NCBI GenBank assembly: GCA_009746045.1
Contig: RPFO01000038.1
Coordinates: 1,176,576 to 1,211,575, forward strand
Length of the DNA stretch: 35,000 bases
Origin: Mesostigma viride
Lineage: Eukaryota; Streptophyta; Mesostigmatophyceae; Mesostigmatales; Mesostigmataceae
Reading direction: 5' to 3'
Under the pieces are notes generated by a model. The model saw only the letters and a list, made by a program, of their open reading frames with translations. It made no database searches and had not been told where the DNA came from. Positions 29,080 to 35,000 of this stretch are shown piece by piece; the stretch's first letter is position 1; every line of letters begins with the position of its first letter. The position numbers and the translations under genes were made by a program.

Positions 29080-30109
29080 CTTGCTCCGCCGCACGCGAAG
29101 CTAACTTAATTGCGGCGCAGCACGGTTATTAGGCTGTTAAAACATTCCGGCTGTACATAGTTATTTTGTCGTGGTATCTCTTGTTAGGGCAGCCTCCTTG
29201 GCTCTGTTTATTTTTAATTCGGTTGCCTTCACTCTAATATAAGTAATTATATATATTTTTAACGCATCCCAGCCACCCCGGCTGGATGCTGGTGACCTCC
29301 CGCCCCTCTCCTATGCGCGGACCTGCTGCGGACAGCGATCGCCTCCACCACCGACGCCATCGCTACGAAACTCTGGAGGAGCTTGCTAGACCTTCGCCAT
29401 GCAGGCACAACAACGGGAGGCCACCGACCGCGCCCGCCGCGACTGCCGGGTGGTGCTGCGTCGTTTCCCCCAGAAGCCAGGTGAGACGTCAACCAGGTGA
29501 GACGTGCCACCGCCTTCCCCACTCACGGGACGTACAAGGCGGCTCCCCCACCAGTCCTGCTCACCTTCCCCTCCCGTGAGGACAAGCAGCGGTTCCTCTC
29601 TCGTCGCAAGCGGTTGCAGGCGACCTCACCTGGACGCTGGATGACGACCTGACCCCCGCTCAGCAGCAGCAGCAGCAGCAGCGACGCGGCCTCTGGAGGG
29701 AATACCTCCGCCACAAGCAGGACCCCCAGAAGCCCAAGGTGTACTGTCCAGAGGGGCGGGGATTGACCTGATGATCAACCACAAGATGTGGATGCCCCCA
29801 GCGGGCTAGATCGAATAGCTTGCATAATAGCCCTAGCTTGTATCCATTGGTAGTCACTGCCGCTATGGCAGCGCCATGCTTAGAATGCATGTTTGCCTAG
29901 CTGTGCCAACATACCTAGTCACGTGCACCGCTAATGCACAGTACACAACCATGCAGCCATAGCCTTAGCTTAGTCCGTGTACAGTCATGCTATGTCCTGG
30001 CTATAATCAGATTACTTGCCCACGCTCCTTGTTATGCCATGCTCACATGGGTCTTATTGCACCGACAGATTGCCGGATCGTTTAGCGTGTCCGAGTGCAG
30101 CTGTGGCAT
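29080..30109 (+). mobile_element. R2-type ORF1-bearing element (left part)
   Basis: Plus-oriented element with a decayed ORF1 (29399-29771) and a 3' region whose last part matches, inverted, 20990-21150 (ATTACTTGCCCACGCTCC, TTGCACCGACAGATTGCC). It is cut at GTGCAGCTGTGGCAT by an R1 insertion and continues at 30431. The 5' end is not sharply defined; I place it near the end of the R1 tail. Confidence 0.65.
29399..29771 (+). pseudogene. Second L1-type ORF1-like protein, C-terminal remnant
   Basis: Pieces in two or more frames correspond to the ORF1 at 13344-15196. RRDCRVVLRRFPQKPGE matches its HNVIVKHFDQPAGE region. PVLLTFPSREDKQRFLSRRK matches PVLLTFKYMADKLSFLKCRK. TLDDDLTPAQQQQQQQRRGL matches TLDDDLTLAQQQRRREL. 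A 13-bp duplication, CCAGGTGAGACGT (29477-29489 and 29493-29505), and a frame change near 29622 disrupt it, and a block between the first two motifs is missing. A (CAG)7 tract gives the polyglutamine. Stop TGA at 29769-29771. Confidence 0.65.
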
Positions 30110-30415
30110 TAATTAATTAATTAATTAGGAACATCACTCACTCTGGTTATTCCGGGCAAAATAGTGTTCCGGACCGATTTGCCCCAACGGCAAAAAGGTT
30201 CCGGCACTATTTAACCTAACTCACTCCGTTGGGAGTCAATGTAGCACATATCCCTGAGAAGGGGCATATGGCTGATCAGAATATGGCTGTTGATACATCC
30301 TAGGCTACTTCATGCAAGGGTGGGAATGTAAGCTACCCTTGCTCTAGGTGCACCAGGGCACCTGCACCCTCACGGTCTATCACGCTATGCCCAGCTAAGG
30401 GGGAGCATGCCATTT
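30110..30415 (-). mobile_element. R1 element with 15-bp TSD, inserted in the R2-type element
   Basis: GTGCAGCTGTGGCAT at 30095-30109 and 30416-30430 flanks 306 bp: a (TAAT)n tail, hairpin ACTCCGTTGGGAGT (split from the tail by a small fold-back element), GAGAAGGGGCATATGG, TGGGAATGTAAGCTACCC and CAGCTAAGGGGGAGC. This is the longest and clearest TSD in the window. Confidence 0.85.
30139..30221. mobile_element. 83-bp fold-back element (MITE-like)
   Basis: Interrupts the R1 tail-hairpin junction. CACT flanks it (30135-30138, 30222-30225), and removing one copy plus the insert restores the R1 consensus AACATCACTCCG. The arms AAATAGTGTTCCGGACC and GGTTCCGGCACTATTT pair with small mismatches, and the outer GGTTA/TAACC also pair. 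Confidence 0.7.
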
Positions 30416-30430
30416 GTGCAGCTGTGGCAT

Positions 30431-30545
30431 GCCTTTGGCATGAAGGAGAATGGGGGTCTCTGCCCTTTCTCCTGTTGTGCACACACAGGGATTAAAAGCA
30501 CTTCGGTGCTCCGTGACTCCCCAAAGGGAGCACGTGTTTAATTAA
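30431..30545 (+). mobile_element. R2-type element, 3' end
   Basis: Continues the element from 30109: GCCTTTGGCATGAAGG, AAAAGCACTTCGGTGCTCCG, CTCCCCAAAGGGAG hairpin, then CACGTGTTTAATTAATCAAT tail. The hairpin loop has AAA where other copies have AAC. Confidence 0.75.
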
Positions 30546-30555
30546 TCAATATTTT

Positions 30556-31111
30556 TTAAAATACACTACCTGATGCCCCGGGGTCGAGGTATGCATGCCG
30601 ACCATGCAGGGGGGGTCCGGGGATGAGTACGAAAGTGCCAATGTTGGTTAGAAGTTTGCAATTGTATTGCAATCCTAGGCCACAGTAAAACCAGGAAGTA
30701 ATAAACATAGGAATAGTTGTCTCACTCAACATAGGCAAGGGCCATGGCTTCTTCTGATCACAACACGAGAGTCACAAAGCCGGCCAGATTACAATGTCTT
30801 CAGGATCAATTGTGCACATAACCCCTCAATTGCAGGATTGCATAACCCCTCAATTGCACGCACTTCACTGACAATGCATGCTCACCAGTGCACAAACACT
30901 GAAAGGTGGTTCAAGTGCCCATGATGGCAAGCAATAACCGACCATTGGTAACCAAGGATTCTGTCGGGCAGGAACCGGAGCCACCAGCTGGTGCTCCCCA
31001 TCTGATCACTCTCCTTATCTAGCAATCGTCAGCGACTGCACGCGCATCAGTTTGTGGATGCAGGGCCATCATTCCGTCGTTGGCAGTTGTCACACAGCAG
31101 CTGCTTGCCTC
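30556..31111. other. Region downstream of plastid uL1
   Basis: Probably holds the 3' untranslated region of the minus-strand uL1 transcript. CATAACCCCTCAATTGCA occurs twice (about 30818 and 30841). No other gene is supported. Confidence 0.4.
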
Positions 31112-34100
31112 TCAAGCGTTAGCTTTGGCAGCTGCCACCAGATCCGCAACATCAAGCTTGATGCTTGGGCCCATCTGTAAAATTACCACAAAGGGTGAGC
31201 CCGCCAGATAAGAAAAACTTAGGGTAAGGTTACAGGGAAATGTGTGTCTATGTGTGAGTGCCAGAGGCTACAGTCGACAAAAAGCTGCTTCAGCCACTCA
31301 TCCTGACAAGAAACTCAACTTACCACGGCACCTTTGGAATACCATCCCTTAAAAAATGTGCACGACCTCAGCACCTCTGACATCCATACCAGCGATTAAG
31401 CACATGAAAAACCTGCAAGCATTCTTGGGAACCATAAATCATAGATATACCCACACAACCTGTCCTTCATCCACACAGCTCAGCTGAAGGATGCACGCAA
31501 GGCTCCGATATCAAGGAGACAACCAGCGCAGGCCAGAAATCGGGAGAATCCGGACCATGGAAGCTCGTTATCTTGTCCGCGTTTTCGAGACGTTCAGGAT
31601 GATGAATATGAATGGAGATGGAAATGTGTAGCCTTGTGCATTGAAATTATGGCTGGCTCAGATATGGTCATATGGTACAAATGCTGCGATCAACCCCCAC
31701 CCCTTGTGGCACTGCCACTGCTTCTAGCAATTCCATTTCAAAGTTGCCCGCCCCCTTACCGTGGAGCACATGTGCACCGCGTTGATGTAGCCGACATGCC
31801 CTGGAGAAACAACAACGTTGTCCCGTTGACGTTGCCCAAGTGCAAGGGAGTAAGGGCAAGGCATGGCAAGGTCAGGGCCAGGCAGCAACCCACCCCAGCA
31901 CGAACCCTCTTACAAAACAAGATACCTTGCAGCCCGCAGAAGGAAGCGTGCAAAGCACCTACTCACAGCTACCGCTGAGACCATGAGCACAAAGCAGCAA
32001 AAGGCCTCCTCCCATTGCTCGGTCATCGCTCCAAGAGAACCTCCCAACAAGGAACGCCCACTCCCCTTGACGCCACCAACGCTGCATCCACAGCCCCGGG
32101 GCTTCCCCAAACGGTTGGGCACGTCCTTGGCCCCTAAACCTTGGCGCAGCCGACAGGTCACGAGAGGTGATTCAGCTACCAAGTTTGGTGCTACGGCCAT
32201 TTGGGATTTGAGGCTTACAGCCAAACTGCATAGTTCCTCCACCACGTAGAGGCCACTCTTGCATGTGAGGTTGACTATATCACTGTTGGCCTATCCCCTA
32301 TCCCCTATCCCCTATCCCCTATCCCCTATCCCCTATCCCCTATCCCCTATCCCCTATCCCCTATCCCCTATCCCCTATCCCCTATCCCCTATCCCCTATC
32401 CCCTATCCCCTATCCCCCATCCCCATCCCCTATCCCCTATCCCCTATCCCCTATCCCCTATCCCCTATCCCCTATCCCCTATCCCCTATCCCCTATCCCC
32501 TATCCCCTATCCCCTATCCCCTATCCCCTATCCCCTATCCCCTATCCCCTATCCCCTATCCCCTACAGCGTACCGATCCCCATGTGTGACTAGGGCTGCA
32601 TCGCTCATCCCCCACACCCTATAGCTCACACCCCACACCCTCAGCCCTCACGCTTACCCATCCCCTTGAGCGACTTGGGTCGCATCGCGAGCACCTCCCC
32701 AAAGAAGGCGGCCACGTTCTGCGCCAGCGCACGCTCCGGCAGGTCCACCTGGAACAAGGGGGAAGCGGGAAACAAGGGGGAAGCGGGAAACAAGGGGAAA
32801 GGGGGGAACAAGGGGACAAGGGGACAAGGGGAAAGGGGGGAACAAGGGGACAAGGGGACAAGGGGAAAGAGGGGGGGGGGGGGGGGGGATGGCAGGAAGG
32901 GTGCGTTAGCAGGCAGGTTGGACGCAAACATTAGTCACAACGCTTTCATATGATAACTCCAATGTGACACAACGCTTTCATATGATAACTCCAATGTGAC
33001 ACTGTATGGTGCTCCAATATGCGCAGCTAATGGTCCTGGAGGCGACCGCACATGGCACATTTGACGTGGTCTCAACAGCGCATGCATCGGGCGGATGTTT
33101 CAGGGGGAAGAAATAAATAAAAGGTTTTGGACAAGACACACCGTGAGCAAGAATGAGAACATACGATGTATGGATATGACACCAATGCAAATGGGGCCAC
33201 CCACCTTTCCGATGCCAGCATTCAGCACGCCGGTCTTGTCATTGCGGAACTGGACACGGCCCTTGATGGACTCCTTGACCGCCGCTACGACGTCCATGGT
33301 GACCGTGCCCAGCTGCCCGGAGAGGGGGGGACGGGTAACCAACACACGCGCCGATGCACATCAGAAGCAGATGAGCGCCAGCGGGGATGGGGATGGGGGA
33401 ACGAACGAGAGGCCGTGGATGTGTGTCAACGCGGTGTTTGAGGGAAGGCCAGGTGGGCCAGGTGGGCCAGGTGGGGCAGGTGGGGCAGGTGGGGCAGGTG
33501 GGGCAGGTGGGGCAGGTGGGGCAGGTGGGGCAGGTGGGGCAGGTGGGGCAGGTGGGGCAGGTGGGGCAGGTGGGGCAGGTGGGGCAGGTGGGGCAGGTAG
33601 GCAAGTGGACCAAGCGGGCAGGTGGGCCAAGTGGGCAGGTGGGCGCAGATACCGCGCCGGCACGGCGGGCAGGGAACAATGCTAGGGCGCACCAGGACTC
33701 AAGCCATGGAGCCCTCCCAGGAGATGAGGTGGACTCGTTCCCGTGGACGGCTCCGTGCTAGGCATGGGCTGAAAGGAACCGTTCCATGTAACCTTGCAAA
33801 GTATACGCATCCCCAGCATGGCCCGAATGGATCTACCCACACTCGAGACACCAGACACTTCGCCACCATGGAACCCGCGCGGCACAGGGCTCTTGGGTGG
33901 ATGATCCTCATGCTCCAATGATAGCTGTACAACTGGCAGCCGGGTGCCCGGTTTGAGGAACGGCAGCCAGCCTTCCACTGAGGATCGAGCGGGTCCGCAG
34001 GCGGGGGGGGGGATGCATCTCCACTGCCGCCGCAGAACTTTGGCATCCAAGAAGCAACAACAAGACTTAAGTGTATGCGTGCCGCCCTAAGTGGTAATCC

Positions 34101-34673
34101 CACTGACTATCCAATGTTAATGAGGACAACGATACATAACCAAACTGTTTAGACCATTTATACTACCAATATTGCAATATACACCCGATACATAACCAAA
34201 CTGTTTAAACCATTTATACTTCCAATATTGCAATATACACCCGATACATAACCAAACTGTTAAAACCATTTTTACTTCCAATATTGCAATATACACCCGA
34301 TACAGGCATCCGGTGCGCCAAACATCCAATGCATAGCTCACCCTAGTAGCTTGCAGGGAACAACAAAATGCATGACCACCGTGACGCCATCCGATGGCCT
34401 GGATAAATATATCTCCTGGACTTTTGCATATTTACTATTTTAAAAATAACATTTCCCATGAGTGTTGCCAGCGACATGAGGACGGGCCCGGCCTCCAGGG
34501 TCAGAGGGCCGCATGGTCTGCCCGAACATGGTCCTTGTATCGGCGTCATCACCAAATGTTTATCATTTCAATGACCATATATATTTTAAACATCAATACA
34601 TAGAAAAAATGAAACAAGCCGGCCTTACCTTGGGGTTTGGCATCAGCCCTTTTGGCCCCAGGATCCTCGCCAC
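31112..34673 (-). CDS. PRPL1: Plastid-type ribosomal protein uL1, last five exons (5' part outside window)
   Basis: Exons in transcript order: 34629-34673 ([15 protein letters not shown]), 33205-33312 ([18 protein letters not shown] ... [13 protein letters not shown]), 32658-32748 ([20 protein letters not shown] ... SLKGM plus one base), 31760-31800 ([13 protein letters not shown] after a split Gly codon) and 31112-31174 ([20 protein letters not shown], stop TGA). Every boundary is GT-AG and the phase is kept throughout. Together they give about 115 residues of the uL1 C-terminal half. They include the family signature [11 protein letters not shown], the FRNDKTG...GIGK strand, the N-x4-F/L helix and the STMGP motif. 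uL1 forms the L1 stalk at the E site of the large subunit and binds 23S rRNA. The HxCSTMGPSI ending resembles plastid and not mitochondrial or cytosolic forms, so a nuclear gene for a plastid-imported protein is inferred. Exons encoding the N-terminal half and transit peptide must lie beyond 35000. Introns are repeat-laden. Confidence 0.85.
31507..31658. repeat. R4 dispersed repeat within uL1 intron
   Basis: Matches 15616-15776 from GATATCAAGGAGACAACC to AAATTATGGCTGGCT. It lies in the intron between the last two uL1 exons (31175-31759). Confidence 0.75.
32291..32565 (+). repeat. (CTATCCCC)n, about 34 units, in a uL1 intron
   Basis: 8-bp tandem repeat with one irregular spot near 32415. The uL1 transcript would carry (GGGGATAG)n, a run of G4 blocks spaced by four bases, able in principle to form RNA G-quadruplexes inside the intron at 31801-32657. 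Confidence 0.95.
32749..32888 (+). repeat. Expanded purine tract forming the polypyrimidine tract of a uL1 3' splice site
   Basis: AACAAGGGGGAAGCGGG and GGGGACAA units, then G18 (32871-32888). On the transcript strand this is about 140 nt of C/U (CCCTTGT-like units) ending CCCTTGTTCCAG directly at the exon at 32748. Confidence 0.9.
33450..33599 (+). repeat. 9-bp (AGGTGGGGC)n, about 16 units, in a uL1 intron
   Basis: Nearly perfect 9-bp tandem repeat with degenerate edges to about 33645 (AGGTGGGCC, AAGTGGGC). It produces open Gly/Ala or Pro/Ala frames on both strands that are not genes. It lies in the 1,316-bp intron at 33313-34628. Confidence 0.95.
33660..34120. other. Unassigned part of the large uL1 intron
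   Basis: Minus-strand frames of 122 and 134 codons overlap here, but the flanking uL1 exons join directly in phase without it and no motif is seen. Confidence 0.4.
34131..34304. repeat. 56-bp tandem repeat, three copies
   Basis: Units start GATACATAACCAAACTG at 34131, 34187 and 34243, with a partial fourth (GATACA). Only a few substitutions separate them. AT-rich, in the uL1 intron near the [11 protein letters not shown] exon. Confidence 0.9.
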
Positions 34674-35000
34674 CTGGACCCACCACACCGGGTGACGAAC
34701 ACGCATGGTAACATAGGCACAGACGCAAATGGTTGATGCAGCTTGCATAGGGATCTGGGATCCTGGGATCGACACGACGAGCTGCGAAGCAACTTAAAGA
34801 GCCCAGGGAAGCAGGTGCCATGGGCGCTGATGTGACAGCAAGTGCTGTGGATCGCTACATGCACTTGTAATGGATAATACACGCATGATGACACCGCATG
34901 CATACTCGGAAACAAAGGGATGGGCCCCCTTGCATGCGTGGGACACCCGGCCCCCCTGCCAAGGTGTGCCGAGGCACAAAACTCTTATAATACAATGGTA
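34674..35000. other. Intron of uL1, right edge of window
   Basis: Upstream of the acceptor GGGTCCAG at 34674-34681. I find no further uL1 exon up to 35000, so this is taken as intron sequence. Confidence 0.45.

Noticed and set aside
32291-32565. Interstitial telomere repeat
   Set aside because: The unit CTATCCCC/GGGGATAG is not the TTTAGGG or TTTTAGGG type of green algae, and the tract lies inside an intron between phase-matched exons.
32259-32624. Frame encoding (LSPIPYP)n
   Set aside because: Produced by the 8-bp (CTATCCCC) repeat within a uL1 intron.
33387-33761. Gly/Ala- or Pro/Ala-rich collagen-like frames
   Set aside because: Produced by the 9-bp repeat in a uL1 intron; open on both strands and in several frames.

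Overview
The window is eukaryotic nuclear DNA, most likely from a green alga (Viridiplantae). The kinase at the left end is of the plant NEK type. The gene at the right end encodes a plastid/cyanobacterial-type ribosomal protein uL1 split by GT-AG introns. Coding DNA is GC-rich. Between the genes lie retroelement debris, fold-back elements, satellites and very large tetranucleotide arrays. There is no operon structure, CRISPR array or bacterial signature, and I recognised no tRNA or rRNA.

Layout: 1-2045, short retroelement tails and unassigned DNA. 2046-5474 (-), an intronless NEK-like kinase fused to a C-terminal CAP-Gly domain. 5475-6810, upstream/intergenic DNA with an 18-bp inverted repeat. 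6811-10356, a 43-bp satellite interrupted by two tandem LTR-like units (7165-9753). 11124-11819, a compound tetranucleotide array. 12255-15378, a nested stack of LINE-type insertions with intact target-site duplications (TSDs), including a 2.45-kb element that encodes only an ORF1-like protein. 15600-18340, dispersed repeats and a perfect palindrome. 18342-18893, the satellite again, inverted. 19106-19691, a four-copy tandem repeat. 20865-22402, a retroelement and a perfect 1.24-kb (GGAT)n array. 22617-23225, LINE tails. 24178-25288 (-), a small candidate spliced gene. 25795-26858, a (GGAT)n-(GGGT)n array. 26859-30545, another nested stack: a LINE with reverse transcriptase inside one element, and a second ORF1-bearing element itself hit by a further insertion. 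31112-34673 (-), the last five exons of plastid uL1; the 5' exons lie beyond the window.

The most coherent system is a retroelement community. An RT-encoding LINE, ORF1-only elements and many very short truncated copies all end in the same kind of short stem-loop (stem CTCC/GGAG, loop GTTG or its complement) followed by an AT-rich tail. They are flanked by 8-15 bp TSDs that I could read directly in seven cases. This suggests that one RT recognises a common 3' hairpin and mobilises non-autonomous elements in trans. Short microsatellites inside or at the ends of these elements appear to have seeded at least one of the giant arrays.
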